Shown here: positions 1-7,364 of the stretch, in pieces
How positions within the stretch are numbered: position 1 is the stretch's first letter
Layout: each line of letters starts with the position of its first letter
Assembly: GCA_938028645.1 (NCBI GenBank)
Contig: CALIMD010000356.1
Span: 1-11,090, forward strand
Length of the DNA stretch: 11,090 bases
Origin: an uncultured Alphaproteobacteria bacterium
GTDB taxonomy: Bacteria; Pseudomonadota; Alphaproteobacteria; Thalassobaculales; Thalassobaculaceae
Direction: 5' to 3'
Made by a program: the position numbers and the translations under genes
Notes under the pieces: generated by a model
What the model saw: only the letters and a program-made list of their open reading frames with translations
What the model was told of the DNA's origin: nothing
Database searches by the model: none

Positions 1-684
1 CTTTTAGAGGCCATTACCCCCGAAGAATTATCCAATGAAAAATTTCCATTTGGAACTGCCAAAGAAATAGAAATAGGGATGGGTTTTGCAAGAGCTCATC
101 GCATTAGCTACGTTGGTGAATTAGGATGGGAATTATATATCCCCACAGACATGGCAAAACACGTTTTTGATAATATTATCCAAAATGGTAGTGACAAAGG
201 CCTCAAATTATGCGGCATGCATGTACTTGATTCCTGTAGGCTGGAAAAAGCATATCGTCATTTTGGACACGATATAACAGATGAGGATCATGTATTAGAG
301 GCTGGCTTAGGGTTTTGTGTCAAATTGAATAAGCCAATGGCTAAATTTGGACATTTTATTGGTCGGGATGCAGTTTTAGCTAAAAAGGATATGGGACTCG
401 AGAGACGATTACTACAATTTAAACTGCGTGATAGCATGCCTCTACTTTACCACAATGAAACTATTTATCGAGATGGAACATCGGTTGGTCGAATTACGTC
501 AGGTGGGTTTGGGCATTACCTTGGAGCGTCGGTGGGTCTGGGTTATGTGCCGTCGGAGAGGGGAGAAACTGTTGAGCAAATAATGAATTCCGATTATGAG
601 ATTGACATTGCCGGGACACGAGTTAAAGCTGACGCGAGTATTCGCCCATTCTACGATCCACTAAATGAAAAAGTGAAACTTTAG
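1..684 (+). CDS. GcvT-domain protein, C-terminal part (dimethylglycine/sarcosine dehydrogenase-like), 5'-truncated
   Basis: The reading frame is open from base 1 and ends at TAG 682-684, giving 227 visible residues; the start lies upstream. The ISYVGELGWELYIP segment is the typical folate-binding aminomethyltransferase (GcvT) signature. The stretch DSCRLEKAYRHFGHD followed by LEAGLGFCVK is what one sees in the C-terminal half of dimethylglycine or sarcosine dehydrogenases, where a GcvT module is fused behind an FAD oxidoreductase. The end, with SVGLGYV and IRPFYDP, matches the C-terminal barrel domain of the family. The expected role is transfer of a one-carbon unit from a demethylated amine to tetrahydrofolate in the cytoplasm. 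Because the N-terminal half is not in the window, a stand-alone GcvT homologue, including DmdA-type demethylases, cannot be excluded. It converges with the dehydratase gene, with a 47-bp gap that holds no clear terminator. Confidence 0.85.
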   Translation, partial: LLEAITPEELSNEKFPFGTAKEIEIGMGFARAHRISYVGELGWELYIPTDMAKHVFDNIIQNGSDKGLKLCGMHVLDSCRLEKAYRHFGHDITDEDHVLEAGLGFCVKLNKPMAKFGHFIGRDAVLAKKDMGLERRLLQFKLRDSMPLLYHNETIYRDGTSVGRITSGGFGHYLGASVGLGYVPSERGETVEQIMNSDYEIDIAGTRVKADASIRPFYDPLNEKVKL

Positions 685-731
685 AATTAAGCGGGTGCAG
701 CACCATCGAACAGGATATATTTACAGTGATG

Positions 732-2279
732 CTAACCTGTTATACCAATATTCCACGGAATAAATTCATGTCTACCCAAATCGAGTTTCTCACTCTTGGT
801 TTTTCCACCTGAAGCGACATAAAGAAAATATTCGAATATTCGCTGGCCCATGGCTTCCATATCAACCTCGCCATCCAGTAATGCTCCACAGTTGATATCC
901 ATATCCTCCTCTAACCTTTTAAACATTGGTGTATTCGTTGCGAGTTTTATTGAAGGACTAGGCTTTGCGCCAAAACATGATCCGCGGCCAGTGGTAAACG
1001 CGATCATATTTGCACCACCAGCTATCTGTCCCGTAGCGGAAACAGGATCGAATCCTGGAGAATCCATGAAAACAAAGCCATGGGTTTTCACTGGTTCCCC
1101 ATATTTATAGACTTCCATCAGCGGGCCAGTGCCGCCTTTCATAGAAGACCCAAGGGACTTTTCTAGAATATTCGCTAGCCCTCCTTGTTGATTGCCAGGG
1201 CTTACGGTTCCGTTGATTTGTACATCGCGGCCAACCGCGTATTCATCTTTCCACCAACGAATCCGCTCGATTAATTTTTGACCGATTTCAACTGAGGCTG
1301 CTCTCGCTGTTAAAGTGTGTTCAACGCCATATATCTCTGGTGTTTCTGAGAGTATTCCAGTCCCCCCATGTTTTGAGAGGATATCGATCGCTTTGCCGAG
1401 GGCTGGGTTAGCTGTAATAGAGGAGAAGCTATCCGAACCTCCGCATTGCAATCCGACCATAATATGACTTGCAGGGAGTGTTTGCCGGCTGCATTTATTT
1501 GCTTCTTTTAATAGTTCTTCGACAACAGCGATGCCATCAGAAATTGTTTGCCTAGTTCCTCCCGACTCTTGCATTACAAGCGTTCTTAAATTAGGCCCGG
1601 GAGTGAGTTTCTCAGATTCGAAAAGACCACCTACTTGGCATCGTTCGCATCCTAAACCAACGACTAAACTGGACGCTACATTCGGATGCCTTATGTAACC
1701 TGCGAGAGTTCTATGGAGTAAGTCCATCGGTTCGCCTGTCAACTCCATGCCACAACCAGTGTGGTGACTGAATGCGGCTACACCATCCACATTGGGGTAT
1801 TCTGCCATACGTTCTTTTGTAAAATGATCTGCTATTGCATGAACAACAGTGGCTGAACAATTTACTGTAGAGACGATTGCGATAAAGTTGCGGGTTCCCG
1901 CGGCACCATTCGATCTTAAAAATCCTTCGAATGTGGCCTGCTGGTTTTTCGGAAGCAACTGTAATGGTTTGAATTCTTTGGTATAAGCATAATCGCGGTC
2001 GAATTCTTTAAATTCGATGTTATGGTTATGCAGCATGGTCCCAGCTAAGATGTCGTTTTTTGCAAAACCAATTGTGACATTATATTTTTTTATAGGATCA
2101 CCTTTAGGGATATCGTCGATAGCTATCTTATACCCCGGAGGAATTATTTCGCGCGTTACGATATTAGTATCTGGAAGTGTCGTTCCTGAGCTTATTTCAC
2201 TCAAAGCAATCGACACATTATCCGCGGAGTTCAATCGAATTGCCGGCCCAGTCGTATTTTTATCGTCAAGATTTAACAC
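732..2279 (-). CDS. UxaA/GarD-family sugar-acid dehydratase (altronate/galactarate dehydratase type)
   Basis: This 515-residue cytoplasmic enzyme should dehydrate a hexarate or hexonate to a 2-keto-3-deoxy acid, as altronate (UxaA) and galactarate (GarD) dehydratases do with an Fe(II) cofactor. An N-terminal SAF domain spans about residues 11-92 and ends in LHNHNI, equivalent to the family's His-rich HTHN motif. The large catalytic domain (about 117-510) carries the conserved blocks STVNCS (Cys141), HHTGCG (Cys176), GLGCERC (Cys211, Cys214) and LQCGGSD (Cys279), plus GRGSCFG (Cys435). Both domains lie in one chain of ordinary length for the fused form. The start is GTG 2279-2277: TTCCCC at 2285-2290 reads GGGGAA on the coding strand, five bases upstream. 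The gene lies 91 bp downstream of an MFS gene on the same strand, which suggests uptake plus catabolism of one sugar acid. The exact substrate cannot be read from sequence. Confidence 0.88.
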   Translation of the reverse strand: MLNLDDKNTTGPAIRLNSADNVSIALSEISSGTTLPDTNIVTREIIPPGYKIAIDDIPKGDPIKKYNVTIGFAKNDILAGTMLHNHNIEFKEFDRDYAYTKEFKPLQLLPKNQQATFEGFLRSNGAAGTRNFIAIVSTVNCSATVVHAIADHFTKERMAEYPNVDGVAAFSHHTGCGMELTGEPMDLLHRTLAGYIRHPNVASSLVVGLGCERCQVGGLFESEKLTPGPNLRTLVMQESGGTRQTISDGIAVVEELLKEANKCSRQTLPASHIMVGLQCGGSDSFSSITANPALGKAIDILSKHGGTGILSETPEIYGVEHTLTARAASVEIGQKLIERIRWWKDEYAVGRDVQINGTVSPGNQQGGLANILEKSLGSSMKGGTGPLMEVYKYGEPVKTHGFVFMDSPGFDPVSATGQIAGGANMIAFTTGRGSCFGAKPSPSIKLATNTPMFKRLEEDMDINCGALLDGEVDMEAMGQRIFEYFLYVASGGKTKSEKLDLGRHEFIPWNIGITG

Positions 2280-2329
2280 GTTAATTCCCCATTCTTAAAT
2301 ATATAATACGGAGGTTTTAACTGCTTTAT

Positions 2330-2436
2330 TCTATTTTATACATAAATTTTTCGTAGCCACTTTATTCACTTCAATTTGGTTTGTATGACTCCGGAGCAAA
2401 TCTTGCGAATAAAGTGGCTATGAAAAATAAAATAGA
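2330..2436. repeat. Long imperfect inverted repeat across the MFS stop codon and 3' flank
   Basis: The right arm, 2407-2436, lies inside the 3' end of the MFS gene. It is complementary to 2346-2367 (21 of 22 positions) and then, after skipping eight bases (2338-2345), to 2330-2337 (8 of 8). The core match is GAATAAAGTGGCTA read against TAGCCACTTTATTC. The arms enclose 39 bases (2368-2406) containing the MFS stop at 2371-2373. Transcribed from the minus strand, this would form a stem of about 29 pairs with one A-C mismatch and an eight-base bulge, placed between the MFS and dehydratase cistrons. No clean U-run follows, so it is not a textbook terminator. It could be a processing or stabilising structure, or the scar of an inverted duplication. 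Confidence 0.85.
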
Positions 2437-3561
2437 CGCCGCCAGATAAAGTGCCACATTGGTCCCATGAATATCGACAATAAACCCCAGTAATATTGGA
2501 CCAACAACGTAACCAATATCACCTAGCATGCGAAATAAACTCATCGCTGACGCGTTCATCCCTGGTGGCGCTGAGTCTGCGGCATAGGCTGCTGGCGCTG
2601 AACCACCAATTCCTGAGGCAATGCCCCACAATGCGTTGGCAAACGCGAACCAGAAAAATGTTTCAGCCACTGCAAAAAGTAAAAATGAGCTCCCGGTCAA
2701 AAGAGTAAACGGGACGATAATAGCTTTCCTGCCCCAGCGGTCTACTGCGATTCCAGCTGGATATACAGCCAGAAGTCCCAATAAACTTCCGACGGCTAAA
2801 GCTACTCCAATCTCATCATACGCGAGTTGTATTCGAAAACTGCCTATAATAGGAATGATATTAAATAAACCACCTGTTCTTGTTAGAGCATGTGAAAGTG
2901 CTATTCCACTTACAAGAACGAACCCTATATTTTTCGATAATATCTTTAATTGATCTGCTAAGGAGGGTAAAACTGTGCCTTTAACCTCTTTTTGCCTAGC
3001 CAGATGGCGAGTTTCTTTAACACTGAAAAGAGCTATCGAACCTGCCATGAAACTGGCGAATGCGCAAAACCAGAACGGTGCGAGTAATCCAAAGTTTTGG
3101 GCAAGGAAACCTCCCGGTAGTGGTCCTATCCCAACCGCAAAAATAAAGGTTCCTTGATATATAGCGATTACTCGACCTCGCCGAGCCGGTGTTGTGATAT
3201 CAGCTAAAATTACTGATCCTGTTGTGACCACCATTCCTGCACCAGCGCCAGCAATAAATCGTGCTATCAAAAATTCCGGATAATCAGTAGCGTAAACACT
3301 CAATAAGTTTCCGACTGTGGATAGAAATCCCCCAATTGCTAACGCTGGTTTCCTTCCCCATTTGTCCGAAATTTGGCCGGATGGTATAGCAAGGACGAAA
3401 CGTGCTAGGCCATAAACGCCTATTGCTAAACCGATCGCTGCCCCAGAAACGCCGAAAGTTTCGGCATATAACGGTAGGGATGGCACCATCGCCCCAAATC
3501 CAAGCTGGTTTGCGAAAATCAACACGCACATCCAGATCAGAACATTGCGTTCAAAAGTCAT
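2371..3561 (-). CDS. MFS transporter, 12-TM type
   Basis: This 396-residue inner-membrane carrier has the length and hydrophobic pattern of 12-TM major facilitator proteins. Motif A (G-x3-D-x2-G-R-K) appears in the first half as GQISDKWGRK (residues 62-71) and again in the second half as GIAVDRWGRK (270-279), which confirms two six-helix repeats. The TM5 segment reads GIGPLPGGFLAQNFG (about 144-158), resembling the motif C region of antiporters. The start is ATG 3561-3559 with no convincing Shine-Dalgarno sequence, so a downstream start is possible, although TM1 begins within the first ten residues. It is first in a minus-strand pair with the UxaA-type dehydratase, which suggests sugar-acid uptake; the antiporter-like TM5 leaves export possible. 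The last codons form one arm of a long inverted repeat. Confidence 0.85.
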   Translation of the reverse strand: MTFERNVLIWMCVLIFANQLGFGAMVPSLPLYAETFGVSGAAIGLAIGVYGLARFVLAIPSGQISDKWGRKPALAIGGFLSTVGNLLSVYATDYPEFLIARFIAGAGAGMVVTTGSVILADITTPARRGRVIAIYQGTFIFAVGIGPLPGGFLAQNFGLLAPFWFCAFASFMAGSIALFSVKETRHLARQKEVKGTVLPSLADQLKILSKNIGFVLVSGIALSHALTRTGGLFNIIPIIGSFRIQLAYDEIGVALAVGSLLGLLAVYPAGIAVDRWGRKAIIVPFTLLTGSSFLLFAVAETFFWFAFANALWGIASGIGGSAPAAYAADSAPPGMNASAMSLFRMLGDIGYVVGPILLGFIVDIHGTNVALYLAASILFFIATLFARFAPESYKPN

Positions 3562-3760
3562 ATCTAAGTTATTTCATTGAAAGAATTAAAATAGGCAGTT
3601 GGTATTACATCGAGATTACGATAATAGCTATATTTTGTATCTATAACATTATTAAAAATCACAAGAAGAACTATGTAATGTATTGATTGGTGCTTATTAC
3701 TTTAGGCCGTATTTTAATTTTGTCGTAATAGTTGGGTCCTTTTAAGGCCGTAGGAATTTA
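3562..3760. promoter_or_regulatory. Divergent intergenic region between two MFS genes
   Basis: These 199 AT-rich bases should hold promoters for the leftward MFS-dehydratase pair and the rightward exporter-Rieske-amidohydrolase unit. For the rightward unit a weak candidate is TTGGTG (3687-3692), 17 bases, then TATTTT (3710-3715). GGCCGTA occurs twice as a direct repeat, at 3705-3711 overlapping that -10 and at 3746-3752 just before the start codon. Two 7-bp inverted matches are also present: ATTACAT 3604-3610 with ATGTAAT 3673-3679, and ATTACGA 3615-3621 with TCGTAAT 3723-3729. In sequence this AT-rich, 7-bp matches are weak evidence. No regulator gene is adjacent. Confidence 0.4.
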
Positions 3761-5257
3761 ATGTCAGTGACGATGGAAACCAGTCCAGGTTATCGACTGC
3801 TGCTGTTGATAACAATGGCAGGGACAACGATGCTTTACTCACTGACTATGACAATGGTGAATATCATCTTGCCGCAATTGCAGGGTGCACTATCTGCGAG
3901 CCAAGACCAGATTTCTTGGGTGATTACACTTAACGTTCTGGCAACTGCTATAGCTACTCCACTCACTGGTTCAATGGTTGCAATTTTTGGCAGACGCTCT
4001 GTTTTAATCTTCTGTAGTGCAAGTTTTACTATTGCGACCTTAGCCTGTGGTTTTGCTAATTCTCTGGAGTCATTAATATTTCTTCGAATTATTCAGGGGG
4101 CAGCGGGTGCACCATTAGTCCCGTTATCGCAGTCAACATTGTTACAGAGCTACCCCCGAGACATGCATGCTAAAGTCAATGGTATTTACGGTATGGCTGT
4201 AGTTGTTGGGCCTGCTATAGCTCCGTCTTTGGGGGGGTATTTGTCTGAAGTTTACGATTGGAGATGGGTTTTCTTTATGATGGTCCCCATTGGTATTTTT
4301 TCTGTTTTGGGGAATATGAAGTATGTTAGAGATGCAGGTAGAGAAAATAATTACAAATTTGATTATCTAGGATTCACTCTTTTTTCTATTGCCATTGTTT
4401 GTCTGCAATTAATTTTGGATCGTGGCGAACGAGAAGACTGGATGGAGTCTATCTACATAATTAGTCTTGTTACGTTCATGGCAGTTGCATTTTATATGTT
4501 TGTAACAAATACGGTTTTCACAAGGCAGCCATATATTGATCCCAGGATATTTCTTAATCGTAATTATGTTCTTGGCGTCATTTTAGTATTTGTCTACGGT
4601 TCTCTCAATTTTACTCCTCTAGTTCTTTTGCCTTCAATGTTACAGAATTTGCAGGGTTATCCAGATCTGTTGATTGGCTGGATTTTGGCGATGCGTGGAA
4701 TTGGTATGATACTTGGCTTTTTTATTGCGGCTAGGATGGGGCGGTTCGATCCTCGCGTTGGTATGGTAATAGGTATGGCCTGTATCGGTTTTAGTGGTTG
4801 GTTAATGAGTTTATATGATCTTAATGTAGGCCTTTCAGCCGTTTCTTGGGCAAGTGGTCTGCAGGGTTTTGGTTGTGGTATTTTATGGGTTCCGTTAGCG
4901 GTTATTACTTTTTCAACCATTCCAGATAATCTTTTCCCGACAGCGTCAGCGTTCTTCCATTTATTGAGAAACCTTGGCACAAGTGTGTTTGTAGCAATAA
5001 GTATTACTTTGTTAATAAGAACTTCTAAAATTAGTTATTCTGAATTAATGGAAAGCATAACCCCCTACGAAGAGAGATTGAGGTTTCCAAATGTTGTAGG
5101 TGATGGGGACCATGATTGGACAGATGGTTTGGCGAATTTAGTCTCCGAGGTAACTAGGCAATCTTCCATGATTGGTTATGATAATATATTTTATTTTTAT
5201 GCACTCACCTGCTTAATAGCATTGCCAGTGCTCTCATTAGTGACTGTAAAGAAATAA
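3761..5257 (+). CDS. DHA2-family MFS exporter (EmrB/QacA-like, about 14 TM)
   Basis: This 498-residue inner-membrane protein has the length of drug:H+ antiporter-2 exporters. It has the motif A-like TGSMVAIFGRR (69-79) and a motif C-like GMAVVVGPAIAPSLGG (144-159), which marks proton-driven antiporters, followed by DWRWVFFMMVPIG (166-178), a classic DHA2 signature after TM6. The TM1 block reads LTMTMVNIILP (28-38), where family members usually have LDxTIVNVALP, so the conserved Asp is Thr29 here. ATG 3761 is preceded by TAGGA at 3751-3755. The gene is followed after 35 bases by the Rieske gene and appears to lead a four-gene unit, so it probably moves the substrate or product of that unit. 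An accessory periplasmic adaptor (EmrA type) is not seen. Direction and ligand are inferred. Confidence 0.88.
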   Translation: MSVTMETSPGYRLLLLITMAGTTMLYSLTMTMVNIILPQLQGALSASQDQISWVITLNVLATAIATPLTGSMVAIFGRRSVLIFCSASFTIATLACGFANSLESLIFLRIIQGAAGAPLVPLSQSTLLQSYPRDMHAKVNGIYGMAVVVGPAIAPSLGGYLSEVYDWRWVFFMMVPIGIFSVLGNMKYVRDAGRENNYKFDYLGFTLFSIAIVCLQLILDRGEREDWMESIYIISLVTFMAVAFYMFVTNTVFTRQPYIDPRIFLNRNYVLGVILVFVYGSLNFTPLVLLPSMLQNLQGYPDLLIGWILAMRGIGMILGFFIAARMGRFDPRVGMVIGMACIGFSGWLMSLYDLNVGLSAVSWASGLQGFGCGILWVPLAVITFSTIPDNLFPTASAFFHLLRNLGTSVFVAISITLLIRTSKISYSELMESITPYEERLRFPNVVGDGDHDWTDGLANLVSEVTRQSSMIGYDNIFYFYALTCLIALPVLSLVTVKK

Positions 5258-5292
5258 CGTATTAGAATATAAAAAAATCAGAGGTGTTAATC

Positions 5293-5664
5293 ATGCAGTC
5301 TTACCGCATTGGAACTGTGAGTGAATTTGAAGAGGGGACCAAGAAGGTTTTCAATCTCGGGGAGACGGAGGTAGGTGTCTTTCGACTGGGAGAGAAATTC
5401 TATGCCTGGAACAATATTTGTCCACATCAAGGAGGGCCCGTCTGTCAAGGAAGGTTATATCCGCGCGTTCACGAAAACTTAGATGAAAACAAAAACAGTC
5501 ATGGTCGCTTATATGATAAAACTAATATAAACATTGTTTGCCCATGGCACGGTCTTGAATTTGATGTCAGGACGGGAAAGCATCCAGGGAATGAGGAAAT
5601 AGCTCTAGATCCCCTACCTGTTCAAATTGAAGGGGGCGAGATTTATGTCATCGTTGGAGAATAA
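5293..5664 (+). CDS. Small Rieske [2Fe-2S] protein with enlarged cluster loop
   Basis: This 123-residue soluble protein resembles Rieske-type ferredoxins or small subunits that pass electrons to an oxygenase or reductase. The first ligand pair is Cys43/His45 in NICPHQGGPV and the second is Cys83/His86 in VCPWHGLEFD. The end, with GKHPGN and LDPLPVQIEGGEIYV, matches the C-terminal strands of Rieske ferredoxins. Between the pairs there are 37 residues rather than the usual 15-17, because of a charged, Asn/Asp/Lys-rich insert at about residues 54-78. ATG 5293 is chosen because AGAGGTG (5280-5286) is a good Shine-Dalgarno sequence six bases upstream; the in-frame GTG at 5284 lies within it. The gene overlaps the next by 20 bases, implying translational coupling. 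No oxygenase large subunit or ferredoxin reductase is in the window, so the redox partner is unknown. Confidence 0.9.
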   Translation: MQSYRIGTVSEFEEGTKKVFNLGETEVGVFRLGEKFYAWNNICPHQGGPVCQGRLYPRVHENLDENKNSHGRLYDKTNINIVCPWHGLEFDVRTGKHPGNEEIALDPLPVQIEGGEIYVIVGE

Positions 5665-6058
5665 AAATTCTGAGCTGACGAGTATTAGGGAAACTAGCAA
5701 GGAAAATGATCCATATGCTATATTTGAGAATGTTGCGGATACGTTATGGGAGCGAACTGAATTAGCGATAGCAAAGGATGAAGCGGATAGGATTTCGGAT
5801 GATGCAGTCGCAAAATTAATGACAACGGCTCTCAAACTTTATGCAGCTAAAACGGATGGCGAAGGGAGAACTTTCAGGCCAGTTCTGGGTAAATATGATG
5901 AAATTGTAACGCCTACAGAGGCTTTAACGGCTGTTACAGAAGTACTCAGGGCCCTGCGACTTGGGCCAATGGAATTTGGCCTTTGGTCTAGACGACGCCC
6001 TGAGGATTATCATGATACTGATTTTGAAATGAACCCAAATGATAATACCATAAAATAG
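5645..6058 (+). CDS. Uncharacterised acidic 137-aa protein, coupled to the Rieske gene
   Basis: I do not recognise this family. The 137-residue product is hydrophilic and acidic. It has no cysteine, no signal peptide and no membrane segment, so it is probably cytoplasmic and does not bind an Fe-S cluster by itself. Residues of about 25-70 look strongly helical (AIFENVADTLWERTELAIAK and onward), followed by a Gly/Pro-containing link and a second helix near TPTEALTAVTEVLRALR (about 90-106). The C-terminus is polar and probably flexible. ATG 5645 is preferred because AGGGGG (5631-5636) sits eight bases upstream; an in-frame TTG at 5627 has no such support. The gene starts inside the Rieske gene and ends 24 bases before the amidohydrolase, so it most likely works with one of them as a small subunit, chaperone or adaptor. 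That role is inferred from position only. Confidence 0.8.
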   Translation: MSSLENKNSELTSIRETSKENDPYAIFENVADTLWERTELAIAKDEADRISDDAVAKLMTTALKLYAAKTDGEGRTFRPVLGKYDEIVTPTEALTAVTEVLRALRLGPMEFGLWSRRRPEDYHDTDFEMNPNDNTIK

Positions 6059-6082
6059 ACGGTGATAAGGGGAAACTTGTAA

Positions 6083-7306
6083 ATGGACGCTTTGATTAAG
6101 CCCGCGATTGAACATCCGGTTCAGGAACTTGATACAAGAACGGATACGCGAGATTATTTGGCACATGCCAGAAGTGACGCAGAAAAGAAAGGGTTTGCGG
6201 ATTGGCTCATCGTTGATATTGATGCGCATCACGTAGAGAGCGTCAGCTGGGCCGAAATAACATCCTACATTGAGGATCCAGTAGTTCGTCATCAAGCTGA
6301 AATGTATCAGTCGGAGAGAGTAGGAGCTCCTCCCTATGGATTAAACGGAGATTTAGGCCTCCGATATCAAGATGTTGGTGGTCGAATACCGCACCAGTCC
6401 AGCCAACGTGAGGTAGTCGAAGAGAAAGACGTACATAGAGACGTAGTTCTTACGCGTCGTGCAATGCATGGATTGGCAGTTGACTATATGGTTATTTTCC
6501 CAACGCCGATGTTATTTCTGGGAATGCATCCACAGACAGATATGGAAGTATTTTTGTCGCGTGCTTACAACCGTTGGCTAACCGAAAGGGTTCTACCCGG
6601 CGATCCGGGAATGGTGACACTTGTGGTTTTACCGTTTAATACACCTGATGAAGCGTTAAAAATGGTTGAGGAGTTCGCTGACGTCCCCAATGTGATAGGT
6701 TTTTGTGTAACGTCTACTAGGTATAAACCAGTCCATTCTAACGAATATATGAAATTGTACAGGGCAATAGAAGAAAGCGGAAAACCAATTGCCTTTCATG
6801 CAGGTTACCATTGGCAAGACCCTTCCCTAGCAACTTGTAATACATTCCTGGGAATGCATTCTCTGGGATTTGCTTGGTGCAATATCGTGCATATGACTAA
6901 CTGGATATTAAACGGAATCCCCGAGCGATTTCCAAAATTGAAATCTATGTGGGTTGAGAGTGGTTTGTCTTGGGTTCCATTTTTAATGCAAAGGTTAGAC
7001 GATCAATATCTGATGCGGCAGTCGGAGGCTCCACTACTACGGCGTATGCCTAGTGAGTATATGTCGGATAATTGCTTTTATTCCTGTCAACCAATGGAAC
7101 AAAGTAATATGAAAGCCTTGGAATGTACGTTTGAAATGATTAATGCGAAGGATCAATTACTTTTTTCTTCCGATTGGCCGCATTTTGATTTTGACACACC
7201 AAGTGTTATCTACGATCTACCATTCTTAGATGAGCAATCAAAACGAAATATTTTAGGCTTGAATGCCGCGAAATTATTTAATTTAAACACTAATGGGCCA
7301 AAGTAA
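6083..7306 (+). CDS. Amidohydro_2-family metal-dependent hydrolase/decarboxylase
   Basis: This 407-residue cytoplasmic TIM-barrel enzyme belongs to the amidohydrolase superfamily branch that contains ACMSD and aromatic-acid decarboxylases as well as hydrolases. The likely metal site is Asp47/His49 (VDIDAHHVE; the DxH variant common in this branch in place of HxH), His239 in IAFHAGYH, possibly His270 in NIVHMTNW, and Asp364 in FSSDWPHFD. The family hallmark NGIPERFPKLKSMWVESG, then SWVPFLMQRLDDQY, covers about residues 277-309. An N-terminal extension of about 40 residues precedes the first barrel strand. ATG 6083 has AAGGGGAA (6067-6074) upstream. It is the last gene of the exporter-Rieske-137aa unit and is followed by a convergent SDR gene. 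Substrate and reaction (hydrolysis or decarboxylation) cannot be decided from sequence. Confidence 0.88.
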   Translation: MDALIKPAIEHPVQELDTRTDTRDYLAHARSDAEKKGFADWLIVDIDAHHVESVSWAEITSYIEDPVVRHQAEMYQSERVGAPPYGLNGDLGLRYQDVGGRIPHQSSQREVVEEKDVHRDVVLTRRAMHGLAVDYMVIFPTPMLFLGMHPQTDMEVFLSRAYNRWLTERVLPGDPGMVTLVVLPFNTPDEALKMVEEFADVPNVIGFCVTSTRYKPVHSNEYMKLYRAIEESGKPIAFHAGYHWQDPSLATCNTFLGMHSLGFAWCNIVHMTNWILNGIPERFPKLKSMWVESGLSWVPFLMQRLDDQYLMRQSEAPLLRRMPSEYMSDNCFYSCQPMEQSNMKALECTFEMINAKDQLLFSSDWPHFDFDTPSVIYDLPFLDEQSKRNILGLNAAKLFNLNTNGPK

Positions 7307-7364
7307 CTAGATCGTAATATTATGCTAGAATTTAAACAAACGGACAATTTTCAATTATGCTCTT

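Noticed and set aside
694..704. Palindrome GGTGCAGCACC between the convergent GcvT-like and dehydratase genes
   Set aside because: A one-base centre leaves at most a four-base stem, and no T-run follows on either strand; not a credible terminator.
3402..3686. Plus-strand frame running from the MFS gene into the divergent gap
   Set aside because: It is antisense to the MFS coding region, with low-complexity translation and no recognisable motif.
5284..5292. GTG 5284 as the Rieske start
   Set aside because: It lies inside the AGAGGTG ribosome site for ATG 5293 and adds three residues not needed by the fold.
5924..6295. Minus-strand frame of 123 codons antisense to the 137-aa and amidohydrolase genes
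   Set aside because: It overlaps two well-supported genes with good ribosome sites on the other strand and has no domain features.
6518..6859. 12-bp direct repeat CTGGGAATGCAT at 6518-6529 and 6848-6859 inside the amidohydrolase gene
   Set aside because: Both copies are in frame and encode the same LGMH tetrapeptide; likely coincidence or protein-level constraint rather than a DNA element.
7307..7364. Partly palindromic CTAG...TAATATTA...CTAG sequence in the convergent gap
   Set aside because: AT-rich and imperfect pairing with no U-run; too weak to call a terminator.
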